The notes under the pieces were generated by a model, which was not told where the DNA came from, searched no databases, and saw nothing but the letters and a program-made list of their open reading frames with translations. A stretch of 7,032 nucleotides of DNA from Deferribacteraceae bacterium. Lineage in GTDB: Bacteria; Chrysiogenota; Deferribacteres; Deferribacterales; JAISNW01. The stretch covers positions 1 to 7,032 of the forward strand of contig JAISNW010000242.1 of the NCBI GenBank assembly GCA_031276055.1, written 5' to 3'. Shown in pieces: positions 1 to 6,597 of this stretch (positions are counted from its first letter, which is position 1; the number at the start of each line of letters is the position of its first letter). A program made the position numbers and the translations under genes.

Positions 1-33
1 TTCAGAGTAAAAGCAGTTGAAGAACAGATATAA
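1..33 (+). CDS. C-terminal tail of an upstream gene (partial, unidentified)
   Basis: The first reading frame is open from the left edge and ends at a TAA at 31-33, giving the tail FRVKAVEEQI. The other two plus frames hit stops at once or within 18 bases. The tail ends 19 bases before the GTG of the next gene on the same strand, as expected for a tightly packed operon. Ten residues are too few to identify a family. This could also be non-coding sequence that happens to be open. Confidence 0.35.
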   Translation, partial: FRVKAVEEQI

Positions 34-52
34 CTAGAGGCGACAGTGGATT

Positions 53-886
53 GTGAATAAAATTAAATTACACTATGATCCTTATCCAACTAATTTTGGG
101 GATCTGCTCAGTATATTTATAGCCGAAAAGCTGTATGGCGCTATTGCGAGCGCCTCCACATATGATTGCGATGCAGTTTTTGTAGGTTCGCTGATCAATC
201 GTTTCTTCCGTAAAAGGTCATTCCCATCTCGCGCTGCGGGTTTATTGCGTCCTCCTGTTAAGATATGGGGCGCAGGGTTCATTGAAAAAGAGCACGGAAT
301 AGGGGAGAAACTCTTCCGCCGCCTCGAAATTTATGCCTGCCGCGGCTATAGAACATTAGAAAGGTTAAAAAAGGTTAGAGGCGTAAAGTTCAAAAGAGAG
401 ATAGCTGTTGCTGATCCCGGTTTATTGTCGGGAAGGTTGATAGATACTTCAAATATTAAGAAAAAATACAAACTAGGAATAATTCCGCACTATATCGATA
501 AAAATAGCCCTTTCCTTTCAAAGATAATGGTTGAAAACTCTACCTTTATCAACATTCAGCAAGACCCTGAAACATTTATGAAACTTCTAGCCGAATGCGA
601 ACTTGTGATTGCAAGCGCAATGCACGCGCTGATTGCCGCAGATTCATTGGGGATGCCTAATATTAGGATGATTCTTTCAGATAAGATAATCGGAGGGGAT
701 TATAAATACGATGATTACTATTCAGCTTTTAGCTTATCCTCACACGCTAAGATAGATCTGCAAAAGCGGGATTTCTCTGATAAAGATTTGCACGAAATTA
801 GAGAAAATTACAAGATAGATCAAGAGAAGGTAAAAAAGCTGCAAGATGAGCTGATTGCAACATTCCCTTTCAAAGATAGGCGCTGA
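53..886 (+). CDS. Polysaccharide pyruvyl transferase family protein
   Basis: This is a 277-residue protein that resembles the polysaccharide pyruvyl transferase family (CsaB/WcaK-like, GT-B-like fold). Members usually move a pyruvyl group from phosphoenolpyruvate to a sugar in a cell-surface polymer. Family-like segments in order are NFGDLLS (14-20), IWGAGF (71-76), the CRGYRTLERL stretch (96-105), DPGLL (121-125), IPHYID (144-149), and SAMHALIAADSLGMPN (188-203). The last replaces the common S-S-x-H-G-x-I-x-A-D-S form and keeps the histidine, H191. No signal peptide or membrane segment is visible, so it is probably cytoplasmic. The GTG at 53 is the only reasonable start: an in-frame TAG lies at 35-37 and the next methionine is at residue 159. 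A weak AGAGG (36-40) precedes it. The glycosyltransferase follows 3 bases later. Some family members have no proven pyruvylation activity, so acceptor and donor are unknown. Confidence 0.8.
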   Translation: MNKIKLHYDPYPTNFGDLLSIFIAEKLYGAIASASTYDCDAVFVGSLINRFFRKRSFPSRAAGLLRPPVKIWGAGFIEKEHGIGEKLFRRLEIYACRGYRTLERLKKVRGVKFKREIAVADPGLLSGRLIDTSNIKKKYKLGIIPHYIDKNSPFLSKIMVENSTFINIQQDPETFMKLLAECELVIASAMHALIAADSLGMPNIRMILSDKIIGGDYKYDDYYSAFSLSSHAKIDLQKRDFSDKDLHEIRENYKIDQEKVKKLQDELIATFPFKDRR

Positions 887-889
887 ACC

Positions 890-1822
890 GTGAATATTAA
901 TATCAGCGTTGTTGTTCCTGTTTATAATGTTGCGCCTTTTTTGCCTGCCTGCATGGATTCACTTATTAACCAGACGCTTAAAAATATTGAAATTATAGCA
1001 GTGAACGATGCTTCTACTGACAACTCTCTGGAGATACTCCAAAGATACGCCAAAATGGATAAGCGGATTAAAGTTATAAACTTCCCTGAAAATAGAAGAA
1101 CAGCCGCTGCAAGAAACGCGGGGTTGAATAGTGCAACAGGTGTTTATATAGGTTTGCTTGACGGCGATGATTACCTAGATTTAGACTTCTATGAAAAGTT
1201 ATACGAACTAGCCCGAGAGGCTCAAAGCCCAATAGCAAAAGGGTTGACGAAAATTCATGAAGGACCTGAAAGTTCAATATTAGGCGGCAATGACGGCATC
1301 CGTGAAAATAAATTTAATTTCCATGGACAGCTGCTCTCAGCGATCTACTCTCGCAAGATGCTTAAAAAGTATAATATCCGTTTTCATATCGATTTTTTCT
1401 GCTTTCAGATACAAGCGGTCTATTATGCAAACAAGATAGCCTGCCGAGATGATGTATTTTATAACTATGTCCGCCGCCTTAATAGCTGCGATAGTGATAT
1501 ATTCTCCCTTGAAAAATGGGAGAGGCTGAACCTTGGGCACGGAAATTTTATATATGACTGGCTGAAATCGCATGAATATACCCCTGAAATCCGCCAGCTA
1601 TACCTTGATAGGATTAAAGGGTTATATTTTTATGGATATAATAAACTCGCAAAAGCAGATATACTGCCTGGTGCAAAGATACTAACGGATACTATTTTGC
1701 AGCATTGCAATTGCGGCTATAATACAGCCTACCCTCAGAAAATTAAGCGAAAAATAGTAAAGCAACACCCCAAAGTTAAACGATGGCGGTATATTTACAA
1801 TAGAATTAAAGGGGATATATAA
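890..1822 (+). CDS. Family 2 glycosyltransferase (GT-A fold)
   Basis: This 310-residue protein has a clear GT2 N-terminal domain that transfers a sugar from a nucleotide sugar, probably at the cytoplasmic face during surface-glycan assembly. Visible motifs are VVVPVYN (7-13), the nucleotide-binding NDASTDNS (39-46), RNAGLN (75-80) and the DxD-type metal site DGDDYLD (91-97). A segment with the usual late GT2 pattern lies at about 163-201 (IRFHIDFF ... YYANKI ... VFYNYVRRLNS). There the acidic ED pair often seen in the family appears altered to D168-F169. The C-terminus is very basic (KRKIVKQHPKVKRWR, 286-300), which may help membrane association. The GTG start follows GATAGG (875-880) at good spacing. 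The gene shares its reading frame with the upstream gene, separated only by TGA and one codon, so the two are almost certainly co-transcribed. Donor and acceptor are unknown. Confidence 0.9.
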   Translation: MNINISVVVPVYNVAPFLPACMDSLINQTLKNIEIIAVNDASTDNSLEILQRYAKMDKRIKVINFPENRRTAAARNAGLNSATGVYIGLLDGDDYLDLDFYEKLYELAREAQSPIAKGLTKIHEGPESSILGGNDGIRENKFNFHGQLLSAIYSRKMLKKYNIRFHIDFFCFQIQAVYYANKIACRDDVFYNYVRRLNSCDSDIFSLEKWERLNLGHGNFIYDWLKSHEYTPEIRQLYLDRIKGLYFYGYNKLAKADILPGAKILTDTILQHCNCGYNTAYPQKIKRKIVKQHPKVKRWRYIYNRIKGDI

Positions 1823-1824
1823 AT

Positions 1825-3342
1825 TTAATTGGGTTTAAGTGCAGCAGGGCTGCGTCTTAACCTATACCTGCATACTCTATTCTCTTCACCTGAGAGGATC
1901 TTTACTTTATTCTCCTCTAAGGAAAAACCTGAACGCTCTAAAGATTTTATAGATGCAATGTTGCCAGCAAAGCTCTCAGCAGTCATTGAGGCAAGGTTTA
2001 GGCGGGTAAATGCTGTATAAGCCGCCAATTTCAACAGCAGCTTTCCCACCCCATCTCTTTTTACATCAGGGAGCTTATAATAACCTACCTCACACTCTGA
2101 ATTAAAGCGGTCTATATCCGTTATAGAGAAAACCCCCAGATATTCATCCCCTTCGGAAACAAGCCAATAGCCTGAGCTTTGCGAACCTTGCAGAGATTTT
2201 ATAAACTCTAAGTGCGCGGCTTGAGTGATCCTCTGTTGATTATAGACGGTGCAGCGCACCTTTTCACTATTGCGGGTTTCTAAAATTAGTGAGAGTTCTT
2301 CACTCGAGCAGTTGATAAAGTTAGTCATCATAACCCCGTCCAGCTCATGATCCCTTTTAAGTTCATCATAGTAAAAAACCCCATCCATCTCTATGATGAG
2401 TAGTTTTGCAATCCGCCTTGCCCCCTGTCCGTCAACCAGAGAGGCGCCGCGCTTGGAAAAACGTTCCCATAGATCTGCATCGTTGAAAGCCTCTAGTTTT
2501 TTGGCAACGTTTAGGGCGATATCAGGGGCGGCTGCATCCCCTGCGAAGAGGGCGCTGCCTCCCATGCAGAACATCTTTATATTCCCTTTCTGGTTTTGCG
2601 CTAAAGAGATCACTACCGCCGGCGTTCCGCAACGCGCCGCTTCTGCTAATGTCACCCCGCCTGCGCACACAATTACGCGAGCGCACCTTATTAGTTCGCG
2701 TATATCATACATATCAAGACGGGAGGTGATATAGGAAACGCCAGGGGCAGGCGAAATACCACCCCCTGCTGTAAGGGCTATCACCTCCCCGTTGACTGCT
2801 TCCCGCACAGCTTTTACCACCGGAGTCAGCAGATCATTGGAGTCTGCCCCCCCTAGAGTTATAAGGGTGTGCTTTCTATCTGAGAGTTCTAAACGCGTTA
2901 GATCCCAGAAGGGGTTTCTTAGCGGGTAATATTCAGCGCCAGAGAATACGCGCCAACCGAAGATCTCAGGGTATCTCATCTTAACAGGGTTTAGGATAAG
3001 CCCCTTAGGGTAATCTAAACGGTAATAATCATCTAAAAATAGGATCGGAGTGCGAAAAGATGCAAGGAAACGGAGCGTATTTATCCCCGCGTTATAAGAA
3101 TCCACCACAATTGCATCTATCGGGGCGGCTAGAGACGCCAACTCTGCTCTTAGCCGTTCTTCGTCATTAAACCATGCAAAACGGATAACGTGGGAGTTGT
3201 CTAAGGAGAACCCGCTAGGGATGTCGCAAATAAAGGCGCTCTTCACCCACTCCTCTTCTAACGCCTGAGCGATCGCTTTTGTGCGGCTTATATGCCCTAA
3301 GCCGTAACTACCGCCCCCTTCCGTAAAAAATAGAACGCTCAT
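1825..3342 (-). CDS. pseG-pseH: Fused PseG hydrolase / PseH N-acetyltransferase
   Basis: This 505-residue protein joins two consecutive steps of pseudaminic acid synthesis. Residues 1 to about 318 are PseG-like, a GT-B fold hydrolase that removes UDP from UDP-2,4-diacetamido-2,4,6-trideoxy-beta-L-altropyranose. It has the YGLGHISR motif (13-20) with H17, which matches the catalytic histidine I recall for Campylobacter PseG, then VDSYNAG (80-86), LDDYYR (103-108), TLGGADSND (162-170) and CAGGVTLAEAARCGTP (226-241). Residues from about 335 to 495 are PseH-like, a GNAT acetyltransferase that acetylates the C4 amine of the PseC product using acetyl-CoA. It shows the ILETRNSEKVR region (353-363), the acetyl-CoA loop KRDGVGKLLL (428-437) and NIASIKSLERSGF (461-473). 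H acts before G in the pathway, the reverse of the domain order. The gene begins 3 bases after the cytidylyltransferase stop, has no strong Shine-Dalgarno, and is the last gene of the operon. Confidence 0.92.
   Translation of the reverse strand: MSVLFFTEGGGSYGLGHISRTKAIAQALEEEWVKSAFICDIPSGFSLDNSHVIRFAWFNDEERLRAELASLAAPIDAIVVDSYNAGINTLRFLASFRTPILFLDDYYRLDYPKGLILNPVKMRYPEIFGWRVFSGAEYYPLRNPFWDLTRLELSDRKHTLITLGGADSNDLLTPVVKAVREAVNGEVIALTAGGGISPAPGVSYITSRLDMYDIRELIRCARVIVCAGGVTLAEAARCGTPAVVISLAQNQKGNIKMFCMGGSALFAGDAAAPDIALNVAKKLEAFNDADLWERFSKRGASLVDGQGARRIAKLLIIEMDGVFYYDELKRDHELDGVMMTNFINCSSEELSLILETRNSEKVRCTVYNQQRITQAAHLEFIKSLQGSQSSGYWLVSEGDEYLGVFSITDIDRFNSECEVGYYKLPDVKRDGVGKLLLKLAAYTAFTRLNLASMTAESFAGNIASIKSLERSGFSLEENKVKILSGEENRVCRYRLRRSPAALKPN
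1832..1862. terminator. Imperfect hairpin at the convergent gene junction (possible terminator)
   Basis: GGTTTAAG and CTTAACC flank GCAGC-AGG-GCTGC, making a nearly continuous stem with small bulges (inner stem 1841-1845 with 1849-1853, outer arms 1832-1839 and 1856-1862). It lies 10 bases beyond the glycosyltransferase stop and inside the last codons of pseG-pseH. On the minus strand it is followed by the AT-rich CAATTAAATTTATATA, and on the plus strand by no T-run. It may slow polymerase from both sides, but it is not a classic intrinsic terminator, and part of its sequence is coding. Confidence 0.35.
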
Positions 3343-3345
3343 AGT

Positions 3346-4158
3346 TTATAAGAGCTTGTCCAAATAAGCAGCGGCGCGTTTCATCTCCTGCAATCTCAAG
3401 AGCTTTGCTGCAGCCGCTATCTCTTCAGTTTCGTCTTGATATATCTTCTTTTGCATTATTGCGGAATTTATATCTGAAAGCCATGTATAACGCTTAAAGA
3501 GTTCTACAACATCGCTGTGGGAGAAATTTTCGCCTAAAAGCTCAAAGATCGCCTTTATAACGATATAGTCCTCTTTTGTATCAAGGGTGGCGCGTATACG
3601 CGGGATAATTTCATCAGGTTTTATCCCGCCGTCATAGATGCAGCGTGAAAAGCCGCTCTTTTCGCGGATATATGGGGTTACATGCTCCCTCTGATAATCT
3701 TTTTGAGCGCACTCTGCCGCCTCTATAAGGGCGTCAAAGGTAAAAACCTCTGTATCAGTGCCGTGATAAAAGGTATTTCGGGAGTCGGAGGCTGCATAAT
3801 CCGCCCTTTGGGTAAGGAAAAAGTCAACAGTATCTCTAATAACCGCGCTGTCTAGGCAGGGGCAGTCCGAGGTGAGCCTTACCACATAGTCTGGTTTATG
3901 AGGCAGCGCCGCTCTGTAATAGCGGTCCAACACATCTTTTTCGCTGCCTTTATAACAACCGATCTCTATCTCTTCGGCAAATCTTGCAAGGGGCTCGTCA
4001 AGAACATTGTCAGGTATAGCGAGGATAACCTCTCCCACCCCCGCCGCTTTAGCGCGTTTTACCACATGGTATATAACTGGCTTTTCTAAGATAGGCAGGA
4101 GCACCTTGCCTGCGAGCCGCGAAGAAGAAAGGCGCGCTTGGATGACAACTAACCCCAT
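3346..4158 (-). CDS. pseF: SpsF-type cytidylyltransferase, probable CMP-pseudaminic acid synthetase
   Basis: This 270-residue protein has a nucleotidyltransferase fold. Its opening IQARLSSSRLAGKVLLP (6-22) is typical of the SpsF/COG1861 group rather than of the NeuA/PseF group, whose signature is an I-P-A-R-G-G-S-K-R type loop. Further motifs are KDVLDRYYRA (74-83), RLTSDCPCLD (94-103), with D98 a likely metal ligand, REHVTPYI (158-165 region) and RATLDTKEDY (189-198), with a second conserved acidic residue. By position between pseC and pseG-pseH, the likely reaction is CTP plus pseudaminic acid to CMP-pseudaminic acid in the cytoplasm. That substrate is inferred from context. The gene overlaps the end of pseC by 10 bases and its AGAGG ribosome-binding site lies inside pseC, which points to coupled translation. 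The last 45 residues are charged and helical-looking. The family call is firm; the exact sugar substrate is less so. Confidence 0.82.
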   Translation of the reverse strand: MGLVVIQARLSSSRLAGKVLLPILEKPVIYHVVKRAKAAGVGEVILAIPDNVLDEPLARFAEEIEIGCYKGSEKDVLDRYYRAALPHKPDYVVRLTSDCPCLDSAVIRDTVDFFLTQRADYAASDSRNTFYHGTDTEVFTFDALIEAAECAQKDYQREHVTPYIREKSGFSRCIYDGGIKPDEIIPRIRATLDTKEDYIVIKAIFELLGENFSHSDVVELFKRYTWLSDINSAIMQKKIYQDETEEIAAAAKLLRLQEMKRAAAYLDKLL

Positions 4159-5267
4159 CTATCAACCTCTGTTAGAGATGTTAGAACTTTCTGTTGATCT
4201 GCTTCATCCATAAACGGATAGATAGGGAGGCTGACAACTCTTGATGAAAAATCTTGCGCTATAGGGCATCTTTTTTCATAGCCGCTGTAGCCGTTCTGTT
4301 TGTAGTAAGGGTGTTGATAAACAGGGAAGTAGTGCACCTGAAAGCCAATCCCCCTTTCTACTCCCGCCTCTAAGAGAGCGTTTCTCTTACGTTCAGTTGA
4401 GAGGAGCACGGGATAGAGGTGGTAGGCATGGTTAGTAGAGTTTCCCCTCCCCACCGCTTGAGCGCAGCCAACCTCTCTGTCGTAAACCTCTGCTATCCGC
4501 CGCCGCTCTTTTATAAATATATCCAGCCTTTTTAACTGGTTCACTCCTAATGCTGATTGAAAATCCGTCAACCTATAGTTTAACCCTAACAGCGCCATCT
4601 CTTTTATCCACTTCCTTTCAGGGTCGGTATATATGCCGTGGGATCTGAGCAGCTTTAGCTTTTCGTATAATGATCTATCGTTTGTGGTTACCGCTCCGCC
4701 TTCGCCTGTGGTGATATGCTTTACAGGGTGAAAGCTAAAAACAGTCATATCGCTGAAGCTGCAAGAACCTATCCTCTCCCCGCTCTTGTAAGAACCCCCT
4801 AGAGCGTGGCAGGCGTCTTCAACGATGAATATCCCCTTGCTGCGCGTGTATTGATATAACTCTCCGTTATCAAACGCTAACCCCGCATAATCTACGGGAG
4901 CGATAACCTTAGTTTTTGGGGTTATTAAGCTAATCGCTGTCTCAGCATTCATATTCCCTGTTGAAAGCTCGATGTCCGCAAATTTTACGACTGCATTAAG
5001 ATAGAGGGCGGCGTTGGAGGTGGCTGCAAAGGTTATCGGAGAGGTGATAAGCTCATCTCCTGCGGATAAACCAGCTGCAATATACGCTGTATGAAGCGCT
5101 GCGGTGCCGCTTGAAAGTGCAACAGCATATCGAGCGCCTGTCGTTTCTGCCAGCGCATTTTCAAACCTTTCAACCCAAGCTCCTCCGGTGATGACGCCGC
5201 CATTTAACGCTTCTAAGAGAGCTGCGGCGTCGCCGGCGTCTATATTCTGTTTTGAATAGGGGATCAT
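4149..5267 (-). CDS. pseC: PseC aminotransferase (PLP-dependent, DegT/DnrJ/EryC1 family)
   Basis: This 372-residue enzyme is the second step of the pathway: glutamate-dependent transfer of an amino group to C4 of the UDP-4-keto-6-deoxy-L-AltNAc made by PseB. It is cytoplasmic and uses pyridoxal phosphate. Motifs in order are the opening IPYSKQNID (2-10), SSGTAALHTAY (52-62) that binds the PLP phosphate, EDACHALGG (150-158) with D151 contacting the PLP ring, and SFHPVKHITTGEGG (178-191), in which K183 is the Schiff-base lysine. I recall the same number for Helicobacter pylori PseC. NYRLTDFQSALG (230-241) and GFQVHYFPVYQHP (308-320) complete the family pattern. Length is normal and nothing is missing. 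The ATG overlaps the pseB stop by 4 bases (ATGA), and the 3' end overlaps the cytidylyltransferase gene by 10 bases, so translation is probably coupled in this stretch of the operon. Confidence 0.95.
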   Translation of the reverse strand: MIPYSKQNIDAGDAAALLEALNGGVITGGAWVERFENALAETTGARYAVALSSGTAALHTAYIAAGLSAGDELITSPITFAATSNAALYLNAVVKFADIELSTGNMNAETAISLITPKTKVIAPVDYAGLAFDNGELYQYTRSKGIFIVEDACHALGGSYKSGERIGSCSFSDMTVFSFHPVKHITTGEGGAVTTNDRSLYEKLKLLRSHGIYTDPERKWIKEMALLGLNYRLTDFQSALGVNQLKRLDIFIKERRRIAEVYDREVGCAQAVGRGNSTNHAYHLYPVLLSTERKRNALLEAGVERGIGFQVHYFPVYQHPYYKQNGYSGYEKRCPIAQDFSSRVVSLPIYPFMDEADQQKVLTSLTEVDRWG

Positions 5268-6274
5268 CTCTTAGGCGGAGTGAAGGGGATATTAAGCTCT
5301 TTAGCAACATTCACAGCAACCGAGAGCAATCTATCCGCTTCAAGCTCAAGAGGGTTATCGCCGCTTGAGTAGCAAAAATCATCTCTAACAGGAGAGCCGC
5401 CGTCTGCAAGGGCGCTTTTTTTATCCCATAGAAATGCAGGAAGGATTCTATAATGATCGTCAAATTCAAGAGTATTGCGGGCTTCATCGCAAGGAATCAT
5501 AGTTTCATGCAGCTTCTCCCCTGGTCTAATTCCAACTATGGTTATTTTTGCCTCTGGAGCGAGGATATTTGCGAACTTGTCCATGCGGAGGCTTGGGATC
5601 TTCGGGATATAGAGCTCTCCGCCGTGCATGGTGTTAAAAGCGAGAAAAACAAGCTCTACCGCCTTATCCAGCTCTATCCAGAAACGCGTCATAGCAGGCT
5701 CTGTAATGGTCAACTCCCCTTTAAGTTTCTGCTCCAAAAAGAGTGGGAGAATTGAACCGCGCGAGCCTAGCACATTGCCGTATCGAACCACCGCAAACTT
5801 CGAGCCCCTCCCGCCTGCATACGAGTTGCCTGCAATAAAGAGCTTATCAGAAGCTAGTTTTGCTGCACCATAGAGGTTTATTGGGTTTGCAGCTTTATCG
5901 GTGCTAAGGGCGATAACCCCTCTAACTTTATTGTCTATAGCGGCTTCTATAACATTCTGTCCGCCGATGATATTGGTTTTCACCGCTTCAAAAGGGTTGT
6001 ATTCAGCGGCTACCACCTGCTTAAAAGCAGCGGCGTGCACTATATAATCCACCCCATAAAAAGCGCGGTAGAGGCGGTCTTTATCCCGCACATCCCCAAT
6101 AAAAAAGCGCAGACGGGGGTCATTAAAAAGCCGCGACATCTCATACTGCTTAAATTCATCGCGCGAAAATACGATAACCTTTTTCGGGGAATAACTCTCT
6201 AATATCCGTCTTACAAAGGCTTTACCAAAAGAACCTGTGCCGCCTGTAACGGCAATGACTTTATCGTTAAACAT
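5264..6274 (-). CDS. pseB: PseB UDP-GlcNAc 4,6-dehydratase (inverting, FlaA1 family)
   Basis: This 336-residue extended short-chain dehydrogenase is the first enzyme of pseudaminic acid synthesis. It removes water across C4-C6 of UDP-GlcNAc and inverts C5, using bound NADP(H). The N-terminus has the dinucleotide-binding TGGTGSFG (10-17), then FSRDEFKQYEM (36-46), GDVRDKDR (60-67) and HAAAFKQVVAAEYNP (80-94). The catalytic region STDKAANPINLYGAAK (124-139) has D126, K127 and Y135 with the spacing I recall for the FlaA1 catalytic residues. VRYGNVLGSRGS (163-174) and GIRPGEKLHETMI (248-260) are strong family signatures. It is the first gene of the four-gene operon and overlaps pseC by 4 bases. 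A TATAAT lies 15 bases before the ATG, and no Shine-Dalgarno is seen in the short leader. A PglF or CapD-type membrane dehydratase is excluded by size and by the absence of membrane segments. Confidence 0.96.
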   Translation of the reverse strand: MFNDKVIAVTGGTGSFGKAFVRRILESYSPKKVIVFSRDEFKQYEMSRLFNDPRLRFFIGDVRDKDRLYRAFYGVDYIVHAAAFKQVVAAEYNPFEAVKTNIIGGQNVIEAAIDNKVRGVIALSTDKAANPINLYGAAKLASDKLFIAGNSYAGGRGSKFAVVRYGNVLGSRGSILPLFLEQKLKGELTITEPAMTRFWIELDKAVELVFLAFNTMHGGELYIPKIPSLRMDKFANILAPEAKITIVGIRPGEKLHETMIPCDEARNTLEFDDHYRILPAFLWDKKSALADGGSPVRDDFCYSSGDNPLELEADRLLSVAVNVAKELNIPFTPPKR

Positions 6275-6289
6275 AAGAAAAGATAGCCT

Positions 6290-6295
6290 ATTATA
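6290..6295 (-). promoter_or_regulatory. Probable -10 box of the pse operon promoter
   Basis: On the minus strand a perfect TATAAT lies 15 bases before the pseB ATG, in the AT-rich 50-base gap after the HsdR-like stop. No TTGACA-like -35 box is present at 16-18 bases, and there is no extended TGn. A start of transcription about 7 bases downstream would leave a leader of roughly 8-9 bases with no Shine-Dalgarno. A -10 box without a clear -35 box is usual for the main sigma factor of Campylobacterota. No sigma-54 or sigma-28 pattern is evident. Confidence 0.45.
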
Positions 6296-6324
6296 GCTAA
6301 AATTGCAAGCAGCTTAGGGGTAAA

Positions 6325-6579
6325 CTATGCAGCCCAATCCCATCCCATGAGCGCTTTATCTACTATATGTTCAAAAACTGCATCGCTTTTGAGCTTAAAT
6401 ATCTCGCTGCCATAGCTTTCAGGCAGCGCTGTGTGCAAGATAGAACGTATTTCAGCCCTTACCTTTTCTTTCGGCTGTGGATCGTTTTGCCAGCCCACTA
6501 TAAAGAGTTCTTTTTTCTTTGTGCATAAGGCGGAATATAGCTCTTTTGCCGCGAGCTTTACCCATTTTTCTTCATCTGT
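6325..6579 (-). pseudogene. C-terminal remnant of a type I restriction HsdR-like subunit
   Basis: An open frame of 84 codons begins right after a TGA (6582-6580) and ends at TAG (6327-6325). It has no ATG near its beginning. Segments LAAKELYSAL (9-18), WQNDPQPKEKVRAEIR (30-45) and ALPESYGSEIFKLKSDAVFEHI (51-72, with gaps in conservation) match the pattern I know from the extreme C-terminus of type I restriction R subunits: a short helical domain with a tryptophan, a K-V-R-x-x-I-R segment, LPxxY and a final helix with VFEHI. Full HsdR proteins run to about 1000 residues, so only the tail is left and the motor and nuclease domains are absent. An 8-base tandem duplication lies at the break. The fragment sits between the endonuclease gene and the pseB promoter and is probably not translated. 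Family assignment is from memory of the pattern, not from a search. Confidence 0.65.
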
Positions 6580-6586
6580 TCATCTG
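6571..6586. repeat. 8-bp tandem duplication (TTCATCTG x2)
   Basis: TTCATCTG occurs twice in direct contact, at 6571-6578 and 6579-6586, and is followed by seven T. The TGA that closes the HsdR-like frame upstream (6582-6580 on the minus strand) falls inside the second copy. Eight is not a multiple of three, so gain of one copy shifts the frame. With one copy removed, the HsdR-like frame would run 11 codons further before a TAA at 6623-6621. It may come from replication slippage or be the scar of an excised element. Confidence 0.8.
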
Positions 6587-6597
6587 TTTTTTTGTGC

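Noticed and set aside
2393..2734. 113-codon plus-strand open frame inside pseG-pseH
   Set aside because: It lies wholly opposite a well-supported coding region, shows no family motif, and its composition is that of an antisense shadow.
5453..5755. 100-codon plus-strand open frame inside pseB
   Set aside because: It is antisense to conserved PseB motifs and has no recognisable domain or ribosome-binding site.
6283..6300. Small inverted repeat TAGC/GCTA around the -10 box as an operator
   Set aside because: The arms are only four bases long in AT-rich sequence and are expected by chance.
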